From JAOUEA01 sp963734685 (GTDB lineage Bacteria > Actinomycetota > UBA4738 > HRBIN12), in NCBI GenBank assembly GCA_963734685.1, contig CAVTIC010000001.1:744001-808000 (forward strand): a stretch of DNA of 64,000 nt. Reading direction: 5' to 3'. The position numbers and the translations under genes were made by a program. Of the stretch, positions 40,549-49,760 are shown one piece after another. Below the pieces are notes generated by a model. That model was given only the letters and a program-made list of their open reading frames with translations. It was not told where the DNA came from and ran no database searches. The stretch's first letter is position 1. Each line of letters begins with the position of its first letter.

Positions 40549-41844
40549 TCAGTCCGTGAACTGGTCCTCCTCGGTCGAGCCCTTCAGCGCGAGCGTCGAC
40601 GAGCTGCCGCCGCTGATCACGCGGGAGACCTGGTCGAAGTAGCCGGTGCCGACCTCTGCCTGGTGCCGTGTGGCCGTGTAGCCCTCGGCTTCCATCGCGA
40701 ACTCGCGTTCCTGCAGGCGGACGTACGCGGTCATGCCCTCGTCGGCGTAGCCACGAGCGAGCTCGAACATGCTCGCGTTCAACGCGTGGAACCCGGCGAG
40801 GGTGATGAACTGGAACCGGTAGCCCATCGCGCCCAACTCCTTCTGGAAGCGCGAGATCGTTGCGTCGTCGAGGTGCTGCTTCCAATTGAACGATGGGCTG
40901 CAGTTGTAGGCGAGCAGCTTGTCCGGGTACATCGCGTGGATGCCCTCGGCGAACGCACGCGCCTCCTCGAGGTCGGGCGTCGCGGTCTCGCACCAGATCA
41001 TGTCGGCGAAGGGTGCGTAGGCTTGCGCCCGCGCGATCGCGGCGTCCATGCCGTTGGACACCTGGTGGAACCCCTCGTGGGTGCGCTCACCCTTCACGAA
41101 CCGCCGGTCTCGGGGGTCGATGTCACTCGTGAGCAGCGTGGCGGCGAGCGCGTCGGTGCGGGCCACCACCAGGGTCGGCACGCCGAGCACGTCGGCGGCG
41201 AGACGCGCGGCCGTGAGGGTCCGGACGAACTGGTCAGTGGGCACGAGCACCTTGCCCCCGAGGTGTCCGCACTTCTTCTCGCTCGCGAGTTGGTCCTCGA
41301 AGTGCACGCCGGCAGCGCCTGCCTCGATCATCGCTCGCATCAGCTCGAAGGCGTTCAGGCTTCCACCGAACCCGGCCTCGGCGTCGGCCATGATCGGCAC
41401 GATCGAGCGGGTGTCGCTGCCCTCGCTCCAGGCGATCTGGTCGGCGCGGTGCATCGCGTTGTTGATGCGACGGACCACCGCAGGCACGGAGTTGGCGGGG
41501 TACAGCGACTGGTCGGGGTACGTATGGCCGGCGAGGTTGGCGTCGGCCGCCACTTGCCAGCCGCTCAGGTAGATCGCCTGCAGTCCCGCCTTCACCATCT
41601 CGACTGCCTGGCCGCCGGTGAGTGCACCGAGCGCGCTCACGTACTCGGTCTCGTTCACGAGCTCCCACAGTCGCTCGGCACCGTGACGGGCGGTCGTCTG
41701 CTCGATCAGCAGGGACCCTCGCAGCCGGATCACGTCCTCCGCGGAGTAGGGCCGTTCGACACCGCGCCACCGACTGATGGTGTCCCACTCGTACTCGAGT
41801 GCCTCGGCCTCGCGCCGTATCCGATCCTCGATCCTCTCGTTCAT
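40549..41844 (-). CDS. aceA: Isocitrate lyase
   Basis: A 431-residue isocitrate lyase that splits isocitrate into glyoxylate and succinate. The active-site loop KKCGHLGGKVLVPT carries the catalytic Cys, and YNCSPSFNWKQHL and MADAEAGFGG are further family signatures. The ATG has AAGGGGG upstream. Malate synthase is not adjacent, so the glyoxylate shunt genes are dispersed. A strong hairpin lies in the leader about 73 bases before the ATG. Confidence 0.95.
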   Translation of the reverse strand: MNERIEDRIRREAEALEYEWDTISRWRGVERPYSAEDVIRLRGSLLIEQTTARHGAERLWELVNETEYVSALGALTGGQAVEMVKAGLQAIYLSGWQVAADANLAGHTYPDQSLYPANSVPAVVRRINNAMHRADQIAWSEGSDTRSIVPIMADAEAGFGGSLNAFELMRAMIEAGAAGVHFEDQLASEKKCGHLGGKVLVPTDQFVRTLTAARLAADVLGVPTLVVARTDALAATLLTSDIDPRDRRFVKGERTHEGFHQVSNGMDAAIARAQAYAPFADMIWCETATPDLEEARAFAEGIHAMYPDKLLAYNCSPSFNWKQHLDDATISRFQKELGAMGYRFQFITLAGFHALNASMFELARGYADEGMTAYVRLQEREFAMEAEGYTATRHQAEVGTGYFDQVSRVISGGSSSTLALKGSTEEDQFTD

Positions 41845-41916
41845 CGTGTGGCCCCCTTGCTGGTGGTGCTGCGACCCCGGAAACGAAGGGACCCCCCGTT
41901 CCACGAGAGGTCCCCC

Positions 41917-41952
41917 AGGCGCTCATGGACGCATCGCGCGTCCGTGGCGCCT
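41917..41952 (-). promoter_or_regulatory. Stable hairpin upstream of aceA
   Basis: AGGCGC-T-CATGGACGC pairs with GCGTCCGTG-GCGCCT around a five-base loop ATCGC, giving about 15 base pairs with one bulge and one wobble. It could end the transcript of the upstream delta-60 gene or structure the aceA leader. A short TTGAA-N6-TTCAA palindrome lies upstream at 41972-41987. The rest of the 242-base gap (41845-42086) shows nothing clear. Confidence 0.5.
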
Positions 41953-42086
41953 CTACTCGATCGCTACGTTGTTGAACGTCGATTCAATCATCCGATGGGA
42001 TTGTGTCACAGCGACCCCCCGGAGTGCAATCGCCGGACGTCCCGTGCCGTTCGGGACCACCCGTTTCGCCCGATCGAGGTCCGACC

Positions 42087-43364
42087 TCAGGAGCCGAGTA
42101 GACGGACCACGGCGAATCGCCGCGACCGCCGGTCCGTGGCTTCGCCCGCGACGACGATCTTGCCGTTGGCTTGCAGCACGACGCTGCGAGCCGTGTCGGT
42201 GCCTCCCCCGAAGCCCACGGCCGCTCGGCCGTCCTTGCTGAAGTTGCGATCGTAGGCGCCGTTGGGTTTGAGGCGGACGATCCCGAACCGGTCGTCGCCG
42301 TTGCGATGGATGCGTCCCACCACCACGATGCGGCCGTTCGACTGCACGACGATCGATCGGGCGAACTCGTACTCGGGACCGAACGCGAGGATGCGGATCC
42401 CGTCGCGGCTGAAGGTGTCGTCCAGCCGGCCGTTGGGCCCGTAGCGCAGGACGCCCCAGTCGCCGTTGCCCCCGTTCGCCACCTGTGCGGCGACCACCAG
42501 CTTGTCATCGGGCTGCCTGGCGAGTCCGTATCCGATGTCGGCGCCTTGCGCCACATCGGTGATCTTCACGCCGCGCTGGCCGAAGTCGCGATCGAGCCCG
42601 CCACCGATCAGGAACCGGGCGATCGCGATCCGGGGGGACAGCCCCGACGCCGCAGATCCGACGGCGACGATCTTCCCACCCGCCACGAGCAGGAGGTCGT
42701 TGATCTGTTCGTCGGTGGAGGAGAGGTCCACGGTCACGCGGCCGTCGGCCCCGAAGGCCTTGTCGCGTCCGCCGTTCGGCTTCAGTCGCGCCAACGCCCA
42801 CCGGCTGGTCTCGCCGTTCGATGTCGATCCGCCGAGCACGATCTTGTCGTTCGCCCCCACGGCGATCGCATTGGCACCCTGGAACTCCTTGCCGAAGTTC
42901 ACGAATGCCAGGCCGTCCTTGGAGAATCTCTTGTCGAGTCCTCCTCTGGGGCTGAGCGCGGCCACGGCCATCACCGAGCCCGACGTCCGCTGGCGGCGCC
43001 CGGCCACGATGATCCGGCCGCCTCTGCCGAGGGCGAGGTCGAAGGCGAAGTCGTCGCCCCCGAGGTCGATCGTGACCCGGCCGTCGCCCCCGCCGAAGTC
43101 GGCATCGGGCCTGCCGTTGGGCCGGAAGCGCGCCACCGCGAAGTCGGCGTCCGACGCGAGCGTGTGCCCCGCCACGACGATGCGGCCCTTCGCGTCGATC
43201 ACGACCGCGTAGCCGCTCGCGCCGTTGGGGAACGCCGTCACCCGCCCGTCGGCACCGAAGGTCTTGTCGAGCTTTCCGGCCGCGGCGGCTGCGGGCGAGA
43301 CGCTCGCCGCCGTCATCGCCACGGCGAGTACCGCCGTGGTCGTTCGTGCCCGAGCGCGCCGCAA
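42087..43364 (-). CDS. Secreted delta-60 repeat protein
   Basis: A 425-residue exported protein with a signal peptide (TTAVLAVAMTAASVSPAAA) followed by about six to seven repeats of roughly 60 residues. Each repeat has the delta-60 pattern: LD..FG.DGRV, then I..GKIVVAG, then ..ARL.PNG. Such repeats probably fold as a beta-propeller-like domain on the cell surface. No catalytic residues are apparent. The start is a TTG with GGGGAGGGG at the proper distance. Function unknown. Confidence 0.85.
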   Translation of the reverse strand: MRRARARTTTAVLAVAMTAASVSPAAAAAGKLDKTFGADGRVTAFPNGASGYAVVIDAKGRIVVAGHTLASDADFAVARFRPNGRPDADFGGGDGRVTIDLGGDDFAFDLALGRGGRIIVAGRRQRTSGSVMAVAALSPRGGLDKRFSKDGLAFVNFGKEFQGANAIAVGANDKIVLGGSTSNGETSRWALARLKPNGGRDKAFGADGRVTVDLSSTDEQINDLLLVAGGKIVAVGSAASGLSPRIAIARFLIGGGLDRDFGQRGVKITDVAQGADIGYGLARQPDDKLVVAAQVANGGNGDWGVLRYGPNGRLDDTFSRDGIRILAFGPEYEFARSIVVQSNGRIVVVGRIHRNGDDRFGIVRLKPNGAYDRNFSKDGRAAVGFGGGTDTARSVVLQANGKIVVAGEATDRRSRRFAVVRLLGS

Positions 43365-43464
43365 TCCGATCCCCTCCCCGGTGGGTCTCGGCGTGAGGGT
43401 AGGGGCGGGGAACAGTGCGGGTCAAGATGCCGACGGTGACGGCTCCCCTTCTCCGGCTCCCCTT

Positions 43465-44340
43465 CTAGGGAACGATCTTGGAGATCGGCAGCTCGAGGAT
43501 GTCGGTGGCTCCGGCGGCCTTCAGCTCAGGGATCAGTCGGTTCACTCCGCGCTTGTCGACGACGGTCTCGATCGCGTAGCCGCCGTCGGCAAGCGGCGAC
43601 ACGGTCGGCGCCTTCATCGACGGCACGACCGCGACCACGGCGTCTCGGTCGGCATCGGACACGTTGAGCTTGATCAACACCCGTCCCTCGGCCGCGAGCG
43701 CACCGAGCAGGAGGGTCGTGACGTCGTCCATCGCGACGTGCTTCACCGGGTCGGCCACCGCGTCGCGGTTGGCCACGAGCACCGGATCGGAGGTGAGGAG
43801 GGTCTCGATGATCTTCATGCCGTGCGCGCGCAGTGTGCTGCCGGTCTCGGTCACGTCGACGATCGCATCGACGATCTCGGGCACTTTGGCCTCGGTGGCC
43901 CCGTAGCTCCAGGCGATCCTCACGTCGATGCCTAGGTCGTCGAAGTACCGCTGTGTCAGATTCACGAACTCCGTCGAGATGCGCGAGCCGGGCGGCATCT
44001 CCTTCGCGCTGTTCGCAGGGTGCTCGTTCGGGACGGCGAGCACGACCTTCGTGCCGTGTCCGGTGCCGGTCTTCGCGTAGCGAAGGCTCGCGAGCACCTC
44101 GACGTCGCTCCCGGTCTCGGCGATCCAGTCCTGTCCGGTGATGCCGAGGTCGAACAACCCTTCGGCCACATAGGTCGGGATCTCCTGAGGCCGCAGCACG
44201 CTGACGCGTTCGATGCGGTCGTCATCGACGCTGCCGTGGTAGTCGCGGCTCGACGATCGGCGAACGGTGAGGTCGGCGGCCTCGAACAGGCGGAGGGTCT
44301 GTTCCTCGAGCGAGCCCTTGGGGATGACGAGCTTCAGCAT
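43465..44340 (-). CDS. hisG: ATP phosphoribosyltransferase (long form)
   Basis: The first enzyme of histidine synthesis, 291 residues, with the C-terminal regulatory domain of the long, hexameric class (residues about 215-291), so no HisZ is needed and histidine feedback is expected. LVIPKGSLEEQT, LGITGQDW and DVTETGSTLRAHGM are conserved. It is the last gene of the his operon, 27 bases after hisI. Confidence 0.95.
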   Translation of the reverse strand: MLKLVIPKGSLEEQTLRLFEAADLTVRRSSSRDYHGSVDDDRIERVSVLRPQEIPTYVAEGLFDLGITGQDWIAETGSDVEVLASLRYAKTGTGHGTKVVLAVPNEHPANSAKEMPPGSRISTEFVNLTQRYFDDLGIDVRIAWSYGATEAKVPEIVDAIVDVTETGSTLRAHGMKIIETLLTSDPVLVANRDAVADPVKHVAMDDVTTLLLGALAAEGRVLIKLNVSDADRDAVVAVVPSMKAPTVSPLADGGYAIETVVDKRGVNRLIPELKAAGATDILELPISKIVP

Positions 44341-44367
44341 GGCCGTGGCGAGTCTACCGACGAGGGG

Positions 44368-44742
44368 TCAACCCTCGGGGCCGCCGGGCGAATCGCCGAG
44401 TGGGCGGAAGAAGCAGCTGCGCTCGCCGGTGTGGCAGGCGGCCCCCTCCTGGTGGACACGCGCGACGATCGTGTCGGCGTCGCAATCGACGCGCAGCTCC
44501 TGCCAGTGCTGCACGTGTCCGCTGGTGTCACCCTTGCGCCACAGCGCGTGACGTGATCGCGACCAATAGACCATCCGTCTCTCGGCGAGCGTGCGCTCGA
44601 GCGCCTCACGGTTGGCCCATGCCATCATCAGCACGTCTCCGTTCTCCGCGTCCTGCACGATCACCGGGATCAGGCCCCGCTCGTCCCACTGCAGCGTGTC
44701 GATGTCGACCGGTGAGCGGTCGAGCTCCGGCGCGCCGCTCAC
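44368..44742 (-). CDS. hisI: Phosphoribosyl-AMP cyclohydrolase
   Basis: A 124-residue single-domain HisI enzyme. LMMAWANREALERTL, YWSRSRHALWRKGDTSGH and the Cys-containing DCDADT and ACHTGERSCFF segments supply the metal ligands. The HisE (pyrophosphatase) domain is absent and no hisE gene lies in the operon. The GTG start overlaps the hisF stop by four bases. Confidence 0.94.
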   Translation of the reverse strand: MSGAPELDRSPVDIDTLQWDERGLIPVIVQDAENGDVLMMAWANREALERTLAERRMVYWSRSRHALWRKGDTSGHVQHWQELRVDCDADTIVARVHQEGAACHTGERSCFFRPLGDSPGGPEG

Positions 44743-45506
44743 AGTCGCACCTCGATGTCGCGGTCGCGCAGGTACTCCTTGATCTCCCGGATCGTGAGCT
44801 GGCCGAAGTGCAGGCGGCTCGCCGCGAGCACGGCGTCTGCGTGGCCCTCGGTCAGCGCCTCGGCGAAGTGATCCAGGTCGCCGGCTCCCCCGCTCGCCAC
44901 GACGGGCACGCGCACCTCGTCGGCGATCGCGCGCAGCAGGTCGAGGTCGTAGCCCTCCCCGGTGCCGTCGCGGTCCATCGACGTCAGCAGCACCTCGCCG
45001 GCGCCGCGCTCGGCCGTCGCCTCGGCCGCCCACTCGACGGCGTCTCGCCCCGTCGGGGTCCGCCCGGCGTCGACGACGACCTCCCATCCTCCGCCCTCGG
45101 TGCGACGCCTGGCGTCGATCGCGATCACCATGCACTGGGTGCCGAACCGGTCGGCGCACCGCTGCAGCAGCGCAGGGTCGCGTGCCGCGGCGGAATTGAT
45201 CGCCACCTTGTCGGCACCCACGCGCAACAGCTCGTGCACGTCGTCGTCCTGCCTCACGCCACCCCCGACCGTGAGCGGGATGAACACCTGCTCGGCCGTG
45301 CGGGCGATCACGTCGAGCGTGGCGGCGCGACCCTCGACGGTGGCGGTGATGTCGAGGAAGACCAACTCGTCACCACCCTCGCGGTCGTAGTGCGCAGCCA
45401 GCTCCACGGGGTCGCCGGCGTCGCGCAGCTCCTGGAACCTCGTGCCCTTCACGACGCGGCCGGCGTCGACGTCGAGGCACGGGACGATACGCTTGGCGAG
45501 GGTCAC
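44739..45506 (-). CDS. hisF: Imidazole glycerol phosphate synthase cyclase subunit
   Basis: A 255-residue TIM barrel that, with HisH, makes imidazole glycerol phosphate and AICAR. IVPCLDVDAGRVVKG carries the first catalytic Asp, LLTSMDRDGTGEGYDL the second, and GGVRQDDDV and ASGGAGDL the phosphate sites. GTG start, seven bases after hisA. Confidence 0.95.
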   Translation of the reverse strand: MTLAKRIVPCLDVDAGRVVKGTRFQELRDAGDPVELAAHYDREGGDELVFLDITATVEGRAATLDVIARTAEQVFIPLTVGGGVRQDDDVHELLRVGADKVAINSAAARDPALLQRCADRFGTQCMVIAIDARRRTEGGGWEVVVDAGRTPTGRDAVEWAAEATAERGAGEVLLTSMDRDGTGEGYDLDLLRAIADEVRVPVVASGGAGDLDHFAEALTEGHADAVLAASRLHFGQLTIREIKEYLRDRDIEVRL

Positions 45507-45513
45507 AGCCCCG

Positions 45514-46215
45514 TCATCCTCGGATCACCTGCGCGAGCTTCAGCGTCTTCTCGTACAGCGCTTTGCCGGTGACGACGGCCTCGCACCCGAGCTCGCGCAG
45601 CGCCCACACGTCGTCGGCGTCGCGCACGCCCCCGCTCGCGATCATCGGTGTCTCGGTCAGGCGTAGCACGTCCTCGTACAGCCTCATGTCGGGCCCCTTG
45701 AGCGTGCCGTCACGTGCGACCGAGGTCACCAGATAGCGCGGCGCTCCCGCGTCGTCGAGCGTGGTGATCGCGTCTTCGAGTGCGGGACCCGCTTCCTGCC
45801 AACCCCGCACCATCACGCGGCCGCCACGCACGTCGACCGCGACCACGATCGCCTCGGCGTGCTCCTCGACGGCCCGTCGGACGAACGTAGGGTCCGCCGC
45901 GGCGGCGGTACCGAGGATCGTTCGCGCGGCGCCGGCCTCGAGCAGCTCGTCGATCGCCTCGAGCGAGCGCAGGCCGCCGCCGACCTGCACCGGAACCTGC
46001 ACCGCTCGGCAGATCTCGGCAACCACCGCGCGGTTGTCGCCGTCGTCGAGCGCGGCGTCGAGATCGACCACGTGCAGGCGACGGGCACCCTCTTCTTGGA
46101 ACCGCACCGCCACCTCGACGGGGTCGTCCGCGTAGGCCGTCTCCGTCGCAGGGTCGCCCTGCAACAAGCGCACGGCGCGGCCGCCTCGCAGGTCGATCGC
46201 CGGGATCACGATCAT
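45514..46215 (-). CDS. hisA: ProFAR isomerase (HisA/PriA)
   Basis: A 233-residue barrel with IPAIDLRGGRAVRLLQG, GGGLRSLEAIDELL and SVARDGTLKGPDM. In many actinobacteria this enzyme (PriA) also acts in tryptophan synthesis; whether this one is bifunctional cannot be read from sequence alone and no trp genes are in the window. The ATG overlaps the hisH stop (ATGA). Confidence 0.94.
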   Translation of the reverse strand: MIVIPAIDLRGGRAVRLLQGDPATETAYADDPVEVAVRFQEEGARRLHVVDLDAALDDGDNRAVVAEICRAVQVPVQVGGGLRSLEAIDELLEAGAARTILGTAAAADPTFVRRAVEEHAEAIVVAVDVRGGRVMVRGWQEAGPALEDAITTLDDAGAPRYLVTSVARDGTLKGPDMRLYEDVLRLTETPMIASGGVRDADDVWALRELGCEAVVTGKALYEKTLKLAQVIRG

Positions 46216-46817
46216 GCGAGGGACCCCACGAACCGCTCGTAGAGATGCAGGCCGGCCTCGCCGGACTTCTCCGGGTGGAACTGCGTCGCGAACACGTTCT
46301 CGCGGGCCACGACGGCGGCGAACGTGCGTCCGTAGGACGTCGTCCCCACCGAGGTGTCGCTCGCGCCGGGCGCGAAGGAATGCACGAAGTAGAAGCGCGT
46401 GCCGTCGGGCAACCCGTCGACGTACGGATGCGACGACGACCACGTCACGGTGTTCCAGCCCATGTGCGGCACCTTCACGTCGCCGGTCAGCCGTTCGACG
46501 CGTCCCGGCAGCACCCCGAGTCCCGGTTCGTCGTCCTCGTCGCTCCCATCGAACAGCACCTGCATGCCGACGCAGACGCCGAACACCGGCCGACCGATCG
46601 CTGTGAAGTCGCCGATCGCACGATCCATACCGTGGTGGCAGATGGCGCGCATGCACGAGCCGAAGTGACCCACGCCGGGGATCACGAGAGCGTCGGCGTC
46701 GGCGATCTCGGCGGGATCGCGGGTCACGAGTGCGCTGCCTCCGACGCGCGCGATCGCGCGGGAGACCGAGTGCAGGTTGCCGGAGCCGTAGTCGACCACG
46801 GCGATCGTGTGGGTCAT
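46212..46817 (-). CDS. hisH: Imidazole glycerol phosphate synthase glutaminase subunit
   Basis: A 201-residue class I glutaminase. FGVCVGMQVLF holds the nucleophile Cys, and TQFHPEKSGEAGLHL the catalytic His and Glu. It delivers ammonia to HisF. Seven bases separate it from hisB. Confidence 0.95.
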   Translation of the reverse strand: MTHTIAVVDYGSGNLHSVSRAIARVGGSALVTRDPAEIADADALVIPGVGHFGSCMRAICHHGMDRAIGDFTAIGRPVFGVCVGMQVLFDGSDEDDEPGLGVLPGRVERLTGDVKVPHMGWNTVTWSSSHPYVDGLPDGTRFYFVHSFAPGASDTSVGTTSYGRTFAAVVARENVFATQFHPEKSGEAGLHLYERFVGSLA

Positions 46818-46824
46818 CGGGTCC

Positions 46825-47409
46825 TCAGAGGGTTCCTTTGGTGGACGGCACGCCGTCGCGCCCGCTGAGGCTGCAGGCGTCGCCGAGAGCTTTCGCCATC
46901 GCCTTGAACTCCGCCTCGCAGATGTGATGAGGCGAGCGGCCGGAGCGCAGGTGCACGTGGATCGTCAGGTTCGAGGCCTGCGCGAACGCTCGCACGAAGT
47001 CTTCGAGCAACCCGGTGTCGAAGCCGTCGATCGTCTCGTACGGCACGGGCACCGCGTGCACGACGAAGTTCCGTCCCGCCAGATCGAGGGATACCTCCAC
47101 GGCCGCCTCGTCGAGCGGCACGGTGATCGACGCGAAGCGGCGGATGCCGGTCTTGTCGCCGAGCGCTTCGGCGAGCGCGGTGCCGATCGCGATGCCGCAG
47201 TCCTCGACGGTGTGGTGGCCGTCGACCTGCAGGTCGCCCTTGCACGAGACGTCGAGGTCCCACCCTGCGTGCTTGCCGAGCTGCTGCAGCATGTGGTCGA
47301 AGAACGGGATCCCGGTGTCCGACCTGCTCGAGCCCGCACCGTCGATGTTCAGCTCGACGGTGATGTCGGTCTCCCCCGTGGTCCGAGTGACCTTCGCGGT
47401 ACGGTTCAT
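46825..47409 (-). CDS. hisB: Imidazoleglycerol-phosphate dehydratase
   Basis: A 194-residue monofunctional dehydratase. GIPFFDHMLQQLGKHAGWDL, DGHHTVEDCGIAIG and RSPHHICEAEFKAMA are the manganese-site motifs. The phosphatase domain of enteric HisB is absent, as usual in actinobacteria; histidinol-phosphatase must be encoded elsewhere. The ATG overlaps the hisC stop (ATGA). Confidence 0.96.
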   Translation of the reverse strand: MNRTAKVTRTTGETDITVELNIDGAGSSRSDTGIPFFDHMLQQLGKHAGWDLDVSCKGDLQVDGHHTVEDCGIAIGTALAEALGDKTGIRRFASITVPLDEAAVEVSLDLAGRNFVVHAVPVPYETIDGFDTGLLEDFVRAFAQASNLTIHVHLRSGRSPHHICEAEFKAMAKALGDACSLSGRDGVPSTKGTL

Positions 47410-48470
47410 ACGGACAGCACCTCCCGGAGGCTCGTCAGGAACAGGTCGACCTCGTGTTCCGCGCCGGCCGTGACGCGCAGGGCGTTGGGCACCACCTCGG
47501 TCAGGTCGCGCACGAGCACCCCGCGATCGAGCAGGGCTCGCCATACGCGTTTCGCGTCGTGGGTGGAAGGCGGCACGAACAACACGAAGTTCGCCTCGCT
47601 CGGGAAGACGGTCACGCCGGGCAGATCGCGCAGTTCGCGGATGATGCGGTCACGTTGCGCCCGGATCGCGTGGAGCAGCGACGTCGCTTGCTCCGTGTGC
47701 CGCAGCGCCACGATGCCCGCGGCTTGTGTGAGCGAGGACATGTGGTACGGGAGCCGCACCCGCTGCAGATCGGCGACCACGTCTGAGCTCGTCAACACGT
47801 AGCCGATGCGCGCCCCGGCCATGGCGAATGCCTTCGAGAAGGTGCGCACGACGGCCACGTTCGGGTGCTCGGCCACGAGCTTCAAGGCGCTCTCGCCGCC
47901 GAACTCGATGTATGCCTCGTCCACGATCACGAGGGCCTTCGTGCGCGATGTGAGCGAGGCGATCGCCTCGAGCGGTTGGGCATTGCCCGTCGGGTTGTTG
48001 GGCGAGCAGACGAACACGACGCTGGGGTGGGCCCCGAGCGCCTCGTCCACCGCCGCCTCGCTGAGCTCATAGGGCGGCTCGAGCCTCAGCTGGACGAGCG
48101 TCGTGTGGGTCAGCCACGACAGGCGCGAGTGCAGCAGGTAGGTGGGCTCGAAGACAACGGCTCGCTGCCCGGGCCCGCCGTACGCGAGCAGCAGTTCGGT
48201 GAGCACCTCGTTCGATCCGTTCGCCGCCCACGTTCCCTCGAACGCGTGGCCGTGGCGCGCGGCCAGGTCCTCACGGAGCCGGGACATCTGCCCGTCGGGG
48301 TAGCGATTCAGGGGCAGGTCCTCGATCGCGTAGGCGAGTTCCTTGAAGAAGCCCTCGGGAAGCGGGTGCGGGCATTCGTTCGTGTTCAGGCGGGCGGCGA
48401 CGTCGAGTTGCGGAGAGACGTAGGGATCGACGTCGCGCACGCCGGCGCGAGGCTCGGCGGTGGGGGTCAC
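47406..48470 (-). CDS. hisC: Histidinol-phosphate aminotransferase
   Basis: A 354-residue fold-type I PLP enzyme. NTNECPHPLPEG, SPNNPTGNAQ and RTFSKAFAMAGARIGY (with the PLP Lys) are conserved. GTG start overlapping the hisD stop (GTGA). Confidence 0.95.
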   Translation of the reverse strand: MTPTAEPRAGVRDVDPYVSPQLDVAARLNTNECPHPLPEGFFKELAYAIEDLPLNRYPDGQMSRLREDLAARHGHAFEGTWAANGSNEVLTELLLAYGGPGQRAVVFEPTYLLHSRLSWLTHTTLVQLRLEPPYELSEAAVDEALGAHPSVVFVCSPNNPTGNAQPLEAIASLTSRTKALVIVDEAYIEFGGESALKLVAEHPNVAVVRTFSKAFAMAGARIGYVLTSSDVVADLQRVRLPYHMSSLTQAAGIVALRHTEQATSLLHAIRAQRDRIIRELRDLPGVTVFPSEANFVLFVPPSTHDAKRVWRALLDRGVLVRDLTEVVPNALRVTAGAEHEVDLFLTSLREVLSV

Positions 48471-49759
48471 GTCTCCACGACTTCCGCGGAGCCGGCGCGG
48501 GCGTCCATCGCCTTCGCGTGGCCGACGAGACCTTCGGCGTTGGCGATCGCCGTGGTGCCCGGTGCGAACCGGGCGGCGCTGTGCTTGTCGAGCTGCACCA
48601 CGGAGCTGACCGTGACGTAGTCCGACGCCCTCAGCCCGCTCGAGAAGCGCGCAGTGCCGGCGGTGGGCAGCACGTGGTTCGACGCGACCCCGTAGTCCCC
48701 GAACGGCACGGCCGTCCAGCGTCCGAGGAAGATCGCGCCGGCGTTCCGCACCTTCGGGAGGAACTCGTCGGGCTCGGGTAGCAACAGCTGCACGTGCTCA
48801 GACGCGAGGTCGTTCACGACCTCGGCCGCTTGATCCAGATCGCGCACGAGCACGGCCTTCGTGTAGTCGAGCGCCGCGTCGACGATCTCGCGACGCCCCG
48901 CATCCTCGAGCGCCTCGTCGAGCGACTTGGCGACGCGGTCGACGAGGTCGGGGTCGGGCGTGATGAAGAAGGTGCGAGCCTCGGGATCGTGCTCGGCCTG
49001 GGCGATCAGGTCGAGAGCCGCCATGTCGATGTCGACGTCGCCGTCGGCGACGATCGCGAGCTCCGAGGGACCCGCGAGACCATCGATGCCGACGCTGCCT
49101 GCGACCTGACGTTTCGCCTCGGTCACATAGGCGTTGCCGGGACCGACGATGCGATCGACCCGCGGGATCGACTCGGTGCCGTAGGCCATGGCCGCCACCG
49201 CCTGCGCGCCGCCGGTCTTCGCGACGTAATGCGCGCCGGCCTTCCTGGCCGCGTAGAGCACGGACGAAGGAATCGAGCCGTCGGATTGGGGCGGCGTGCA
49301 GAGCACGATCTCGTCGACCCCGGCCACGACCGCGGGCACGACCGTCATGCACACCGACGAGGGGTAGACGGCGCGTCCGCCGGGCACGTAGCACCCGACG
49401 GAGGCGAGCGGGCGGACGATCTCACCGAACCGGACGCCGTCGCGCTCGTCCCACCACGCACGGGGCAGCTGGCGGGCGGCCAGATCGCGCAGGCGATCGA
49501 TCAGGTCGTCGAGCGCCGCGCGGAGCTCTGGGTCGATGTCGGCCGCCGCCGCGTCGAACTCCTCGTCGGTCACGAGCACCCCGCCGGTGCGGAGGTCGGC
49601 GCCGTCGAACCGCTGTGCCAGCTCGATCAGCACGTCGTCACCCTCGACGAAGACGCGCTGGAGGATGCCGGCGACGGTGTCGGCTACGGTCGGGTCGATC
49701 TCGAGCCTGGTGGCGTCGAGACGCTCGCCCCGCTCTCGCAGGTCGAGGAGCTCGAGCAT
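48467..49759 (-). CDS. hisD: Histidinol dehydrogenase
   Basis: A 430-residue enzyme that oxidises histidinol to histidine. GRAVYPSSVCMTVVPA, GPGNAYVTEAKRQVAG and GPSELAIVAD are signature segments; zinc-binding and catalytic His residues are in the C-terminal half (NHVLPTAGTARFSSGL). The ATG is preceded by a GAGGAG ribosome site that lies inside the end of a tiny upstream gene. Confidence 0.95.
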   Translation of the reverse strand: MLELLDLRERGERLDATRLEIDPTVADTVAGILQRVFVEGDDVLIELAQRFDGADLRTGGVLVTDEEFDAAAADIDPELRAALDDLIDRLRDLAARQLPRAWWDERDGVRFGEIVRPLASVGCYVPGGRAVYPSSVCMTVVPAVVAGVDEIVLCTPPQSDGSIPSSVLYAARKAGAHYVAKTGGAQAVAAMAYGTESIPRVDRIVGPGNAYVTEAKRQVAGSVGIDGLAGPSELAIVADGDVDIDMAALDLIAQAEHDPEARTFFITPDPDLVDRVAKSLDEALEDAGRREIVDAALDYTKAVLVRDLDQAAEVVNDLASEHVQLLLPEPDEFLPKVRNAGAIFLGRWTAVPFGDYGVASNHVLPTAGTARFSSGLRASDYVTVSSVVQLDKHSAARFAPGTTAIANAEGLVGHAKAMDARAGSAEVVET

Positions 49760-49760
49760 C

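Noticed and set aside
41972..41987. TTGAA-N6-TTCAA upstream of aceA as a defined operator
   Set aside because: Five-base arms are too short to be significant alone; mentioned only together with the hairpin.
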